Assembly (NCBI RefSeq): GCF_000829465.1
Contig: NZ_JXAL01000001.1
Span: 248,001-312,000 of the forward strand
Length of the DNA stretch: 64,000 nt
Direction: 5' to 3'
Source of the DNA: Cohnella kolymensis
Lineage (GTDB): Bacteria; Bacillota; Bacilli; Paenibacillales; Paenibacillaceae
Position numbers and translations under genes: made by a program. The notes beneath the pieces are model-generated. The model was not told the DNA's origin, searched no databases, and saw only the letters and a list, made by a program, of their open reading frames with translations. Shown here one piece after another: positions 37,482 through 46,772 of the stretch (its first letter is position 1; each line of letters starts with the position of its first letter).

Positions 37482-37790
37482 TTAACCTGAAAAAAACGGA
37501 TGATAAAACCATTTCATTTCGCCCATCTCGTCTGTTTGAAGCACTTTATTCTCCGGATAAGGAGAAGTTACTAAACCGGCTCTATTAAAGGCAGTGGCAC
37601 ATCCGCATTGGGAACAAAAGGCGGCATCCTCCCCGTTCACACATCCGCACGGGTCCCTCAGCAGATCTCCTTCATCCAGGCATTTGTTGACGACCGGCGC
37701 ACCGCATTCGGCACAATATTGGCTGCCTTTCTTGTAACTGTATCCACAGCGAATGCAGTTACCAGGTTTCTCTTTGTTGTCCGATGCCAA
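37482..37790 (-). CDS. Small double zinc-ribbon protein
   Basis: 102 residues. Two zinc-ribbon modules are evident: CIRCGYSY...CAEC (residues 12-29) and CGCVNGEDAAFCSQCGC (48-64). The C-terminal 30 residues are aromatic and without a family hit I can name. It starts 3 bases after the GerPC-like stop codon, so it is part of the spore-coat/gerP-like operon and probably made in the mother cell. Function unknown. Confidence 0.7.
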   Translation of the reverse strand: MASDNKEKPGNCIRCGYSYKKGSQYCAECGAPVVNKCLDEGDLLRDPCGCVNGEDAAFCSQCGCATAFNRAGLVTSPYPENKVLQTDEMGEMKWFYHPFFSG

Positions 37791-37793
37791 CTT

Positions 37794-38099
37794 TTACACT
37801 CCCCTCTCTTCACTTTGTAAATTTTCAAGCTTGATTTCCTCGCCGGATTCTTGCTGTTGAGTCCATTTTTCGAGTTGGGCCGCATCCGTTAACGCGGTCA
37901 AGCCGACATGGAGAGTTCCGGAAAGATCGTGCACGATCAGCTCCTGTACTTTGTAATTAATGTTTTCTATATGAACCGGCTTGATATTTTGAAGTGCGGC
38001 TTTGAATTCTCTCGTTTCATTCTCCAGCATCATCGCCCGTTCTTCAAGTCTCCGGATTCGCTGCTCTATCATTTGTAAATAAGTATGGAAGTTGTGCAC
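37794..38099 (-). CDS. GerPC-like spore germination protein (short)
   Basis: 101 residues. An N-terminal coiled coil (TYLQMIEQRIRRLEERAMMLENETREFK) is followed by PVHIENINYKVQELIVHDLSGTLHVGLT. This matches the GerPC pattern; GerPC in B. subtilis is about twice as long, so this is a shortened form. GerP proteins help germinants pass the spore coat. It lies between a frameshifted GerP-type gene and the zinc-ribbon gene. Confidence 0.75.
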   Translation of the reverse strand: MHNFHTYLQMIEQRIRRLEERAMMLENETREFKAALQNIKPVHIENINYKVQELIVHDLSGTLHVGLTALTDAAQLEKWTQQQESGEEIKLENLQSEERGV

Positions 38100-38106
38100 C
38101 TCTTAA

Positions 38107-38279
38107 TCACTCCCCGCCCGGCTGTGCAGCCTCAACATTCGTTTTGTTATCATCAATTGTTTCCGATACCTGCTCCGAAGACTGGATAACTTGATTCCTG
38201 CAAATGATCGTTTTCCGATATTCATGGATCCAAGATTATTTATATAGTTTACCTTTATGATTCCAATGCTTATGTTCAT
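38107..38279 (-). pseudogene. GerPB/GerPD-like spore germination protein, frameshifted
   Basis: The ATG at 38279 follows AAGGAGGGCAGC and opens MNISIGIIKVNYINNLGSMNIGK. The frame then leaves the expected sequence. Adding one base to the four-T run at 38211-38214 gives IGKTIICRNQVIQSSEQVSE and an acidic tail ending in GGE, with a TGA at 38107. The repaired product is about 57 residues, the size and style of GerPB/GerPD (short, with INIG motifs). As given, the frame runs on to 38103 with a basic, unrelated tail. Confidence 0.68.
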
Positions 38280-38289
38280 GCTGCCCTCC

Positions 38290-38505
38290 TTACACTTGAT
38301 TAGTGGGCTGATCGTTAAAGTCAGGATCACTGGTCGGGTTCACTTGTTTACTCAAGTTGAGGTTAGCGTCACCAATGGGGTAATTCCCCCCAACTCGTTT
38401 TTGGTTAGCTGTATGGCCTTTGTGCAGTGTATTGCCAAAATTTACTGAACCGTTGTTGGCTACATTCAAAATTTTAATGTTAAAAATGTTGTTCACGGTA
38501 GGCAT
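38290..38505 (-). CDS. GerPA/GerPF-like spore germination protein
   Basis: 71 residues. The N-terminus (MPTVNNIFNIKILNVANNGSVNFGN) has the GerPA/GerPF layout: a short hydrophobic strand, then asparagine-rich GSVNFG. The tail is polar. It heads the gerP-like operon and has a SigK-type promoter upstream (38528-38555), matching mother-cell expression late in sporulation. Confidence 0.75.
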   Translation of the reverse strand: MPTVNNIFNIKILNVANNGSVNFGNTLHKGHTANQKRVGGNYPIGDANLNLSKQVNPTSDPDFNDQPTNQV

Positions 38506-38527
38506 GTAACCACTCCCTCAGTCTTTT

Positions 38528-38555
38528 TATCATATGGCAATTCATAAAAATCGTG
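38528..38555 (-). promoter_or_regulatory. Putative SigK-type promoter of the gerP-like operon
   Basis: On the minus strand an AC at 38554-38553, a 16-base spacer and CATATGATA (38536-38528) fit the SigK pattern (mACm, 16-17 bases, CATAnnnTA). It lies 23 bases before the first gene. B. subtilis gerP is SigK-dependent. Confidence 0.5.
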
Positions 38556-38648
38556 ACATTCAGGACAATGCTAGAGATACCCGTACAGGCAGATCATTCA
38601 TGGATGAATAGATTATTAAATAATTGAGACGGGAGGTGGGCGATCGAA

Positions 38649-39095
38649 ATGCGAACAAAGCCTAAGACCGTGTTGAGTGAAGGCCGTATGAAATGGGGTC
38701 GTCAGCCGGTAGCTGTAGTTCTGCACGACGGGAGTTTTTATGTAGGTTGGGTTACAGACTTGAATGAGGAAACGTTGACTATATCTGGCCAAAAAGGATC
38801 AGGCAAAATGAAAAAATCACCTCTTCCGCGTAAGGGAAAGGCAAAAATATCCGCTTTTTTACCCGGCAATCCAACTTTTAACGTCGCGGGAGTTGGAGGT
38901 TGGCCGGACCCATTCGGATTTTCTCCTATCGCACAAGGAGCCCCGATTGGTGCAGGAGCCCCGGTCGGCGGGGACGCAGGATTCGGAGGATTCGGAGGAT
39001 TTATGGGTGCTATGAAGCAGGTTCTGCCCGGAATCCGGATCGGCTGGAATATCGTCAGAGCTGTCATGCCGTTGATGGGCGGTTTCAAGCTGTAA
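38649..39095 (+). CDS. Glycine-rich small protein, possible spore-associated
   Basis: 148 residues. The basic N-terminal half (MRTKPKTVLSEGRMKWGRQPVAVVLHDGSFYVGWVTDLNEETLTISG) looks like a small SH3/Sm-like barrel. The second half is rich in Gly, Ala, Pro and Phe (GAPIGAGAPVGGDAGFGGFGGF) and ends in a hydrophobic helix. GGGAGG lies about 12 bases upstream. It lies between the divergent gerP-like operon and two YjcZ-type peptides. I do not recognise a named family; a coat or cortex-associated role is an inference from neighbours. Confidence 0.65.
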   Translation: MRTKPKTVLSEGRMKWGRQPVAVVLHDGSFYVGWVTDLNEETLTISGQKGSGKMKKSPLPRKGKAKISAFLPGNPTFNVAGVGGWPDPFGFSPIAQGAPIGAGAPVGGDAGFGGFGGFMGAMKQVLPGIRIGWNIVRAVMPLMGGFKL

Positions 39096-39222
39096 TCTGA
39101 GGCAGTAACTAGATGAATGTGGATTTTTGCATAAGCTGTGCTAATGTACTGACCGAGTATTCAACTACACATAAACTAGCAAGGTGATGATTCATCACAA
39201 TCAAATTGACGGTGGTGATAAT

Positions 39223-39336
39223 GTGAGTGCTGGAGTTGGTTACACCTGTGCAGGCTATGGCGGCGGTCGTACGGCTGCGTTCGCCCTTGTGCTTTTTATC
39301 CTGCTGGTAATCATTTTGAGGGCAGGGATCTGGTAA
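39223..39336 (+). CDS. YjcZ family sporulation peptide (copy 1)
   Basis: 37 residues from a GTG: MSAGVGYTCAGYGGG, then RTAAFALVLFILLVIILRAGIW. A Gly/Tyr/Cys-rich head and a single hydrophobic helix ending near a tryptophan define the YjcZ/small sporulation peptide family. GGTGGTGAT just upstream is the ribosome site, and the same leader precedes copy 2. Function unknown; expressed in sporulation in relatives. Confidence 0.85.
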   Translation: MSAGVGYTCAGYGGGRTAAFALVLFILLVIILRAGIW

Positions 39337-39372
39337 TCAAAATGACACACTTTAGTAATCGGTGGTGATAAT

Positions 39373-39489
39373 ATGGGCTATCCTTATGGAGGGGTAGGTT
39401 ACAGCTGCGGCGGCTATGGAAGCACTGCCGCATTCGCTCTTGTGCTTTTTATCCTTCTGGTCATCATCTTGAGAGCCGGAATTTGGTAA
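39373..39489 (+). CDS. YjcZ family sporulation peptide (copy 2)
   Basis: 38 residues from an ATG: MGYPYGGVGYSCGGYGS, then TAAFALVLFILLVIILRAGIW. The last 20 residues are identical to copy 1, while the heads differ, so this is a tandem duplication 150 bases apart. The ribosome site GGTGGTGATAAT is also shared. A terminator follows at 39520. Confidence 0.87.
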   Translation: MGYPYGGVGYSCGGYGSTAAFALVLFILLVIILRAGIW

Positions 39490-39519
39490 TCTGCGAATGA
39501 ACCGGTTTTCTCGATCCTT

Positions 39520-39557
39520 CATTAAGCGCATCCGGGCTTAATGGGGGATTTTTTTAT
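39520..39557 (+). terminator. Terminator after the YjcZ pair
   Basis: CATTAAGC / GCTTAATG with an 8-base loop, followed by GGGGATTTTTTT. It lies 30 bases past the second peptide gene. Confidence 0.75.
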
Positions 39558-39711
39558 AGTCTACGCAGTCAAAACGCGTTACCGATTGTTTGTCCTACAG
39601 CATATGGAGAAAAGGAGTTGAAGGTCTGTATGTCTGTCCAAGCCTGAAAGAAAAGGGCAAATGGCAGCTAGACTCGGTCGTTTCTTGTTCACGAACATAC
39701 CCTGAGAGGCA

Positions 39712-40590
39712 TTACCGGCCTTCCACTCTGCTGAAAAACGATCGAACGACCGCCACATATGCATTCGTTTCTTCCAAGTAGCTCATGTGCGAGCTGTTCT
39801 CGAAAACGTGCAGCTGCGCGCCGGGTACGAGGGACTGATAATATCGGGTGGACTCCGGAGACGCCTCGTCGTAACGGCCGCACAGGAAAAGCGACGGGAG
39901 TGCGATGTGAGGCAAATGAGGCGTGCAGTCGTACTTTTTCAGGTTTCCCGTCGGAAAAAATTCGGAAGATCCCCACATCGTCAGGTAGACGTCGTCATTC
40001 GCTTTCGCCCGGCTGACGCTCAAGACGGGCAGATTCGGGTCGAGCCGGCACACATGCTTGTTGTAATATTCCATCATCGCTTCCCAATACTCGTCCGAAT
40101 CCGTAGTTCCTTTTTCCTCGTGTCGTTTTATCGTCTGCTGCACGCTATGAGGCAACTGCACCAGCAAACGATCCGCGTCTTGTTTCCACCTTTCGGCATC
40201 GAGGCAAGGACTGGAAAAAACGACGCTCCGTACGCCCGCTGGTTTGCGATCGATAAGGTATGATGCAGCAAGCATCGTTCCCCAGGAATGGCCTAAAATG
40301 TGGACCGGGTTCAGACGAAGCGCCTCCCGCACACACGACAGCTCTTCCACAAACCGCTCCAGCAGCCATAACGAGACATCCTGAGGTCTGTCGGAATTTC
40401 CGGATCCCAGCTGATCATAAAAAATGACGGGCCTCTCGTTCGCCATGATGCCCAATGCCGCCTTGAACGGATCGTGCGTATTGCCCGGTCCTCCGTGGAG
40501 TATGAGCAGTGGCGTTCTGTCTCCTTCCCCCATCATCGTGAACCACACCCTGCCGCCGGGCACTTGGATAAATCCTTCGCTGCTTTTCAT
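39712..40590 (-). CDS. Proline iminopeptidase-family alpha/beta hydrolase
   Basis: 292 residues. The family motifs are [12 protein letters not shown] (oxyanion hole), [12 protein letters not shown] (nucleophile Ser) and [13 protein letters not shown] probable catalytic Asp lies in [11 protein letters not shown] and a His in [11 protein letters not shown]. This set defines proline iminopeptidase or amino-acid amidase S33 enzymes, which release N-terminal proline or hydrolyse small amides. It starts 3 bases after the GNAT stop codon, so the two are co-transcribed; no clear ribosome site is visible. Confidence 0.87.
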   Translation of the reverse strand: MKSSEGFIQVPGGRVWFTMMGEGDRTPLLILHGGPGNTHDPFKAALGIMANERPVIFYDQLGSGNSDRPQDVSLWLLERFVEELSCVREALRLNPVHILGHSWGTMLAASYLIDRKPAGVRSVVFSSPCLDAERWKQDADRLLVQLPHSVQQTIKRHEEKGTTDSDEYWEAMMEYYNKHVCRLDPNLPVLSVSRAKANDDVYLTMWGSSEFFPTGNLKKYDCTPHLPHIALPSLFLCGRYDEASPESTRYYQSLVPGAQLHVFENSSHMSYLEETNAYVAVVRSFFSRVEGR

Positions 40591-40593
40591 TTT

Positions 40594-41089
40594 CTACACA
40601 CGAGCGAAAAATCGCTGATAATATTTGCCATCATAAAATCTTTCCTCGAATCGCCCATTGGTGTATTCTCCGATCACATTGCGCCAAAAAGCCCGGGCAC
40701 GGGCGTTTTTCTCGATCTGCATAACTTCCCATCGTCCGCCGAACAAATCGAAAGCCTTCATCGCAGCCACTTTGCCGACGCCGTGTCGGCGGTATTTTTT
40801 AGTGACGAAAAACTCCGCTATAGAATGTAAGCTTGACGTCTCCGATCCCATATTTTCCACCAACACAAATCCTGCGATATTTCCGCCTATCTTGATGAAA
40901 AAAAGGATGGTGCCGCGCCGGATCGTTCCAATTCCAATACGGAATTAAAGAATGAAATCCGAATCGTCCATCCGGCCGAATCTCGAGATCCAGATACTCG
41001 CTGAAATCATACACATAATATTCCGCCACATTCTCAAGAATCTTTCTCTCTTCCTGAGCAACTCGCTGTAAATGAACTTCCATGCGCAT
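40594..41089 (-). pseudogene. GNAT family N-acetyltransferase, interrupted by a +1 frameshift
   Basis: The first part (from 41089) reads VHLQRVAQEERKILENVAEYYVYDFSEY to WNDPARH. The second part has SIAEFFVTKKYRRHGVGK, the acetyl-CoA binding motif A (R/Q-x-x-G-x-G/A), and NARARAFWRNVIGEYT. Removing one base from the seven-A run at 40898-40904 (T7 on the coding strand) gives PFFIKIGGNIAGFVLVEN, the normal central strand of the GNAT fold. About 164 residues when repaired. GAGAGG precedes the ATG. Substrate unknown. Confidence 0.8.
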
Positions 41090-41206
41090 TTTCAGCCTCT
41101 CGATGCAATATCAGACGCCATAATACATGTGGAAAATTTTCCAATTTGCATATTTAACTTGACCCTCTTGGCTGTCTCTTATACTCCTGCCAATCGCCAT
41201 ACACGG

Positions 41207-42071
41207 TTAGCCAAAAAATCGGCGAAGCTCTTGGGCCACCCGTTCCGGCTTGCCGCCTCTGTCGGTATTGCCTGAGGCTCCATGGTTGAGTCCGGCGAAC
41301 TCGATACGTTCGACATGCGGCAAGACTTTGTTCAGGCCATCGAGGGCAATTTTGAAATAAGACGGACTCTTGCTGCTCCCAAGCAACAGCACCTCGGCTC
41401 GTATACCCCCGAAGCTCTCCAGCATCCCTTCCGTCTCGACGGACAAATGATGGTCATAGTGAATGGTCGGAGCCAGCATCCTCATCGTAACGTAGTCACC
41501 GTCGGCCTTCTTTTCCTCTCCTGCCATCATCATTTTAGTGAGCGGCTCCAGCAGCCACCGGGGAACAGCGTTGAATATCGGCGGCCCCATCTGCGCTCCC
41601 AACATAGCTGTAACAAGTGCTGAGGCCACCTTTCCCTCTGTGATCTCCTTGTCATAACGCGCCAAGAATGCAGTGGATACAGAGCCGTTAATGATCAAAG
41701 GCGGTTCGAAGAAGGCGGCTTTCTGAATAGCGGGCAGAGTGAGTGCTGCTTGGAGGCAAATAATAGCGCCTGCGCTGACACCGAATACATAAGCGGGCGC
41801 CCGTTTGGGTAAGGAGAGCGTCCATATCCTCAACTTCCTTGCGTAGGTTATGGTCTTTGCTGTACGGGCCGCTTAGGCCGCGGCCGCGGCGGTCGGGCAA
41901 ATAGACAGTGTAAGTATCGTCCAGTGCTTCGGCAAGCTGCATATGGCTTTGAGCCGACTCCATCGTGCCATGAACGACCACTAAACCCGGGCCGCGGCCG
42001 AGCTGCCGGTAGCTGATGTTGGTGCCGTCTTTCGAGGTGATGGAGTTGGTTGTATAGTTTTTGGGATTCAT
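41207..42071 (-). pseudogene. Alpha/beta hydrolase, interrupted by a frameshift
   Basis: The N-terminal part from 42071 (NPKNYTTNSITSKDGTNISYRQLG) has VVVHGTMESAQSH and LPDRRGRGLSGP. The C-terminal part reads YVFGVSAGAIICLQAAL with the nucleophile elbow GVSAG, then FEPPLIING and a probable catalytic His in AGLNHGAS. The join lies in GGGCGCCCG at 41795-41803, where losing one base restores the frame. About 288 residues when repaired. Divergent from the PadR regulator at 42262, with a palindrome in between, so PadR probably controls it. Confidence 0.8.
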
Positions 42072-42158
42072 GTGCTCATTCTCTTTCTGGTTCAATTAAT
42101 GAACTCTCATTCATCATGCAGAACTAGTTATTTCTTCTAGGTTCCAAATAAAGTAAAT

Positions 42159-42180
42159 ATATAGTTTATTTAAACTATAT
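42159..42180. promoter_or_regulatory. Palindrome between the hydrolase and padR-like gene (candidate PadR operator)
   Basis: ATATAGTTTA-TT-TAAACTATAT has perfect 10-base arms. It sits in the divergent intergenic region, 82 bases before the PadR-like start and 88 bases before the hydrolase start. Confidence 0.5.
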
Positions 42181-42261
42181 TAAGTCGAATAAATTTAGTC
42201 AACTATTATTTTAAAAGCTTGGTTTACTATCTATAATGGAAATGAAGGGAGTCGGAAACGT

Positions 42262-42870
42262 ATGCCCAAACCGAAACGAAGCAACTTGCTGGCGTTAGCA
42301 GTCTTATCCTTACTTCACGAAAAGCCGATGCATCCTTACGAGATCGGGGTTAAAATGAAACAGCGAGGCATGTCGGATACCATTAAGCTGAATACGGGTT
42401 CTCTCTATGCCGTAATCGATCACTTGCTGAAGAACGGGCTGATCGAGCCGGTAGAAACATTGAAGGAGGGCAAACACCCGGAGCGGACCATCTATCGTCC
42501 GACGGCGGCCGGCGGTCATGAGTTCTCCGACTGGCTGCGATCCTTGCTGCGCACGCCATTGAAGGAATACCCGCAGTTTGCCGCAAGTCTCTCGTTTCTG
42601 GCACATCTTTCACCCGGCGAAGCATGCCATTTGCTGCGCGAGCGCGAAATTACGTTAGCGAAGCGAATAGATGAGACTCGTGCATCGATGAATGAGACTT
42701 TGCGGATGGGCATCGACCGGCTGTTCGTAATCGAAACAGAATATGAGTTGGCACTTTTGGAAGCAGAGAAAGCGTGGCTTGATCGGCTGATCCAGGAGAT
42801 CGAGGACGGTCCTTTGGCAGTACACCAAGGTGGAGAACGGATCTGGTCCGTGCAATATGAGGAAAGGTAA
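42262..42870 (+). CDS. PadR family transcriptional regulator
   Basis: 202 residues. The N-terminal winged helix (NLLALAVLSLLHEKPMHPYEIGVKMK, then LNTGSLYAVIDHLLKNGLIEPVETLKEGKHPERTIYRPT) is classic PadR. The C-terminal helical domain (about 95-190) matches the Vir_act_alpha_C dimerisation type. PadR proteins repress neighbouring detoxification or transport genes until a ligand binds. The divergent alpha/beta hydrolase is the likely target. GGGAGTCGG precedes the ATG at a longer-than-usual distance. Confidence 0.9.
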   Translation: MPKPKRSNLLALAVLSLLHEKPMHPYEIGVKMKQRGMSDTIKLNTGSLYAVIDHLLKNGLIEPVETLKEGKHPERTIYRPTAAGGHEFSDWLRSLLRTPLKEYPQFAASLSFLAHLSPGEACHLLREREITLAKRIDETRASMNETLRMGIDRLFVIETEYELALLEAEKAWLDRLIQEIEDGPLAVHQGGERIWSVQYEER

Positions 42871-43015
42871 ACTGCTTTGTTGAGCGGTATGCCGGTGCTA
42901 TTAAAGAACAGGGCCGAGCTAATGTACTTGTAATTGTTATACCAAGCTAGGGCAGCACTCCATTTTACGAAAACATGCGCTGCAAAGGAGTAAATCGGGC
43001 AACGGAATTAAACAA

Positions 43016-43047
43016 CAAAAATCGGGTGCCTTATTGCTCTGGCACCC
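43016..43047 (-). terminator. Terminator of the TAXI-TRAP/TPP-enzyme operon
   Basis: GGGTGCC / GGCACCC with a 10-base loop; on the minus strand followed by GATTTTTGTTG. It lies 36 bases past the TPP enzyme stop. Confidence 0.75.
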
Positions 43048-43082
43048 GCCTATTTAAGTAACATTGTACACTCGATTATCTA

Positions 43083-44852
43083 TTATTTTTGCGAAATCGG
43101 CTTAATACGAACATCAATAACGGCACAGCGCCCTTCACTTACGGCATTCAGCCCTTCAAGTAATGCCTCTTTTAACTCGTCGGGTTCCTTAACTGTTCTT
43201 GCATACGCGCCGCCTGCGGCTGCGGCAATTCCAGCTAAATCTGAAGGCGAATCAAAGTTCACCCAGAAACGGTTAATTTGATTAGCGACACCATTCGGAT
43301 GCAGCCTTAACACATTTTGCTTAGTTGCGTTCCAACCTTGGTTATCATAAATGATCGTCAAAAACGGTGTGTTGTATTTTTGGGCAATCCAATGCACAGA
43401 AGCAGGAACACTGAATAAATAAGTGCCGTCCCCGGTTAATGCTACAACTGTCTTATCCGGTTTTGCCAATTTAGCCCCAATTGCCGCTCCTCCATGCCAG
43501 CCCAACGATGTCGCTCCGCTGGTAAACAACGTTCCGGGTTTGGACCTTGGAAGGTGCTGGAATACGGCCAAGTCATTCGTAATTGTCTCATTCAATACAA
43601 TCGTATCTTCATCAATAACTTCATTTAAACAGGCCGTCAGCCACTCTGGAGTGATCACTTTATCGGTGAGAGTTTCCTTTTGCTTCCACTCCAGACGCTG
43701 GCTTTTATGAATCTGATGTATACGGCCATAACGTTCATCTTTCTTATTTTTATCGATATCCGCCTCACTGATCTGGGCGTTGATTTGCTGTAAAGCGACC
43801 AGGGAATCAACTCTTAAAAACTTTTCGGACGGCGTATACCATACCGGTATTTTTTCTTTCAACGGATCGATATCCACGTAGTATATCTTACTGTTATCGG
43901 CCGGACTGATCTTGGAAGGAATCCACGGTACATCGCAGTCCAGAACCAATATCAGATCAGCATCCTTCACAAAAGCATCCGGTACAAAGCCGAGATGAAG
44001 CGGGTGGTCTGAAGGGAAGTTCACATAGCTGCGGTTAACTTCGAGTACAGGTATGCCCAGCTTATCGGACAATTTGATGAGCTCCGCAACCGCTTCATGA
44101 TTTCTTCCGAGATAGGATGTGATGATGATCGGATTGTTCGCATTCACTAAATCTTCGGCCAACTGTTTGACATCAGTGTTAGATAGAGCTGTCGGTTCAA
44201 TCGGTGACCATCCATTGTATGGAATATCAGCAGGTGAGATTTCTTCCTCTAATACTTCTCTCGCTCCCATCAAATAGACGGGTCCCTTCGGGTCACTTTG
44301 AGCGATCTGCAACGCTCTGTAAAGAAGCTGCTTCACATTTTGCCCTGTGCGGAGTTCGTATTCCCACTTCACATAAGGCCTTACGATGCTGCGTTGATCA
44401 AAAATGTCCTGCAGGAAGTTAATCGGTGTATTACGGCTGCCTTGCAATTCGCCTTCAACGGTGTATGGAGTATCACCCGCGAAGATCAGCACCGGTATCC
44501 GGGCGCGAAAAACATTATGCACGGCGCCGCCGAGATTTTGCGTTCCTACATCCAGATGGACAAATACCGCCTGCGGCTTTCCTGTAACTTGCGTATAACC
44601 CTGAGCGGCTGATAAAGCTACCGATTCATGAGGACAAAGAATAATTTCAGGCATAGGAAGGTCCAGAACTTCGGCTTTTGCCAGACTTTCGATTATAGTC
44701 GGATGATCGCTGCCCAGATTTGAAAATATAAAGTTGACTCCCGCTTCTTCAAAAGCTTCCATGAATGCGTCGGCGGCCGTATAGCGTTCTATTTTTATAC
44801 TGGGACGCGCGATTAATTCCGGAAAACTGTCAATCATAAGTTCATCCTTCAT
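43083..44852 (-). CDS. Thiamine diphosphate-dependent enzyme (acetolactate synthase/2-oxoacid decarboxylase-like)
   Basis: 589 residues with the three-domain TPP enzyme layout. The N-terminal pyrimidine-binding domain has the activating Glu in LCPHESVALSAAQGY. The central domain is Rossmann-like. The C-terminal domain has the cofactor motif GDGTYLFSVPASVHWIAQ to IYDNQGWN. FAD-binding features of true acetolactate synthases are not obvious, so a decarboxylase or lyase acting on a 2-oxo acid or an aryl-oxo acid is equally likely. The ATG overlaps the TRAP permease stop (ATGA), and the upstream operon imports an organic acid. Confidence 0.82.
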   Translation of the reverse strand: MKDELMIDSFPELIARPSIKIERYTAADAFMEAFEEAGVNFIFSNLGSDHPTIIESLAKAEVLDLPMPEIILCPHESVALSAAQGYTQVTGKPQAVFVHLDVGTQNLGGAVHNVFRARIPVLIFAGDTPYTVEGELQGSRNTPINFLQDIFDQRSIVRPYVKWEYELRTGQNVKQLLYRALQIAQSDPKGPVYLMGAREVLEEEISPADIPYNGWSPIEPTALSNTDVKQLAEDLVNANNPIIITSYLGRNHEAVAELIKLSDKLGIPVLEVNRSYVNFPSDHPLHLGFVPDAFVKDADLILVLDCDVPWIPSKISPADNSKIYYVDIDPLKEKIPVWYTPSEKFLRVDSLVALQQINAQISEADIDKNKKDERYGRIHQIHKSQRLEWKQKETLTDKVITPEWLTACLNEVIDEDTIVLNETITNDLAVFQHLPRSKPGTLFTSGATSLGWHGGAAIGAKLAKPDKTVVALTGDGTYLFSVPASVHWIAQKYNTPFLTIIYDNQGWNATKQNVLRLHPNGVANQINRFWVNFDSPSDLAGIAAAAGGAYARTVKEPDELKEALLEGLNAVSEGRCAVIDVRIKPISQK

Positions 44853-46762
44853 ATCAATTCCTCCTGTATCCTATTTGATACAGCCGTGGCAGTCTCTCTT
44901 TTTTGTATAACTTTCTGTGAAAATAATACGATGATCGCAATGACAGCCCCGATAGCCGGCATCAAAATTCCCGGTGCTATAATCATACATCCGGCTACAA
45001 TAACGGCCGCTCGCTGGAGCATATTCATAGGCGCAAAAGAGAACCCTTGCGTACCGCAAGCTACCAACAGAACTCCTATTATAGCGGTAACCACAGCCCA
45101 GGAGATTTCATAGATATCTCCTTGCAGGAGCAATCCTTGACTGTACACAAAGGCGAAAGGGACGATATATGCGGCAATACCAATCCGCATCGCTTCCCAA
45201 CCCGTCTCCCATATTTTACTGCCGCTAATACCTATAGCCACAAAGACCGAGACACAGGTAGGTGGTGTTAGAAAAGAAGCTAATCCCCAATATACGACGA
45301 ACAAATGGGCCGCCATATCCGATATACCTAAACTGATAAGGGCTGGAACCAGCAAAGTAGCCAAGGTAATATACGAGGGTAGGGCATCTAAAGCTGTTCC
45401 CAGAATCAAACTAGCAATCCCCACCAGAACCAACGTCAATAACAAATCTCCTCCAGCAACATCAGTAATGAAGCGGGAAAATTTAATGCCAAGACCGCTA
45501 AGTTCAAGAGCTCCTGTCATGATGCCGACCGCTCCGGTGATGACCACAACCATCAGCCAACTGAAAACAGCACTCTGGAAAGAAAGGAAGATATTCTTAG
45601 GTGTTAACCAATTTGCACGGTCTTTTGACAGGAAGCTGCATCCGATCAAGAACGGTAAAGAATAGATTCCTGCCACATGCGCCGGAAGCGCTTTAATAAT
45701 TAAGAAGTAAATGAGCATGAACAAAGGAATCAAGTAAAACCAACCCTGCTTCATAACCTTCCAGAAACGGGGCAGAGCTGCCAAAGGCGTGCGTTCAATC
45801 CCTTCTTTGTGTGCAATCAGGTGAACGGTGATGAATGCTGTCAAATAGTACAGCAATGCTGGAATTATTGCCGCAAGGGCAACTTCCGCATAGGGCACGC
45901 CGATCCACTCAGCCATAACAAAGGCAATGGCTCCCATGACGGGAGGCAAGATTTGTCCGCCCGTTGCCGCTACCGCCTCCGTAGCTGCCGCAGTTTTGGG
46001 ACTATAACCTGATTTGATCATTAACGGAATCGTAACCGCACCGGTTGTAGCCACATTACTGGCCGGTGACCCGGAAATAGAGCCAAACAGAGCACTGGAA
46101 AGAACGGCAACCTTGGCAGGACCGCCTCGAGTCCATCCGGTTATGGACATGGCAATGTCCATAAACCATTGACCGGCTCCCGCACGTTGGAATAGAGCAC
46201 CAAAAATCAAATAGATAATGAGTATGGTGGACGCGACACCAAGCGACATGCCGAAAATTCCACTCGTGCCCACATACGTAGCATAGAACAGTTTTTCAAG
46301 AGAAAATCCTTGACCATTTAGAATGCCCGGTAAATAATTTTGGAATAATGTGATGCATAAAAAGAACAGGGTGATAATGGGAAGCGCCCATCCCGTCTGG
46401 CGTCTCACAGCTTCGATCAGCGGTATACACAGTAAAATCGCCAAGATCATGCCTGTTGTATCCAGCCTGCCGAACATACCATAGGCAACGACATTATCAT
46501 TAAAAAAGATGATGTAGCCTGCTCCTGTTAGAGCGGATGCCATAAGTAAATAATCATACCAAGGTACCTTTTCTCCAATCTCTTTTCCAGGACGAGCACG
46601 GTGCAAGAAGAATACCAGCACCAAACCTGCAAGCAAAGAAATTCCGCGGATGACCTGGGCCGGCATAAAATAGCCGAACCAAGTCAGCATTCCGCCAGCT
46701 GCGATGATGTGAAAGAGCGCTACGGCAGAGGTAACCCAAAGTAAAAAAGTTGATCGTTTCAT
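44849..46762 (-). CDS. TAXI-type TRAP transporter permease, fused DctQM subunits
   Basis: About 637 residues with some 18 hydrophobic segments. The first four helices correspond to the small DctQ part. The remainder is the DctM-type channel (FGSISGSPASNVATTGAVTIPLMIKSGYSPKTAAATEAVAATGGQILPPVMGAIAFVMAE), a hallmark of TRAP 4TM/12TM fusions. It uses sodium or proton gradients to bring in the ligand caught by the binding protein encoded upstream. The ATG at 46762 has AGGGGTG at the right distance; longer forms to 46813 would overlap the preceding gene. Confidence 0.9.
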   Translation of the reverse strand: MKRSTFLLWVTSAVALFHIIAAGGMLTWFGYFMPAQVIRGISLLAGLVLVFFLHRARPGKEIGEKVPWYDYLLMASALTGAGYIIFFNDNVVAYGMFGRLDTTGMILAILLCIPLIEAVRRQTGWALPIITLFFLCITLFQNYLPGILNGQGFSLEKLFYATYVGTSGIFGMSLGVASTILIIYLIFGALFQRAGAGQWFMDIAMSITGWTRGGPAKVAVLSSALFGSISGSPASNVATTGAVTIPLMIKSGYSPKTAAATEAVAATGGQILPPVMGAIAFVMAEWIGVPYAEVALAAIIPALLYYLTAFITVHLIAHKEGIERTPLAALPRFWKVMKQGWFYLIPLFMLIYFLIIKALPAHVAGIYSLPFLIGCSFLSKDRANWLTPKNIFLSFQSAVFSWLMVVVITGAVGIMTGALELSGLGIKFSRFITDVAGGDLLLTLVLVGIASLILGTALDALPSYITLATLLVPALISLGISDMAAHLFVVYWGLASFLTPPTCVSVFVAIGISGSKIWETGWEAMRIGIAAYIVPFAFVYSQGLLLQGDIYEISWAVVTAIIGVLLVACGTQGFSFAPMNMLQRAAVIVAGCMIIAPGILMPAIGAVIAIIVLFSQKVIQKRETATAVSNRIQEELI

Positions 46763-46772
46763 GAGGTCACCC

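Noticed and set aside
39590-39781. Small plus-strand open frame overlapping the hydrolase gene end
   Set aside because: It has no ribosome site at the start or recognisable sequence, and half of it is antisense to the hydrolase gene.
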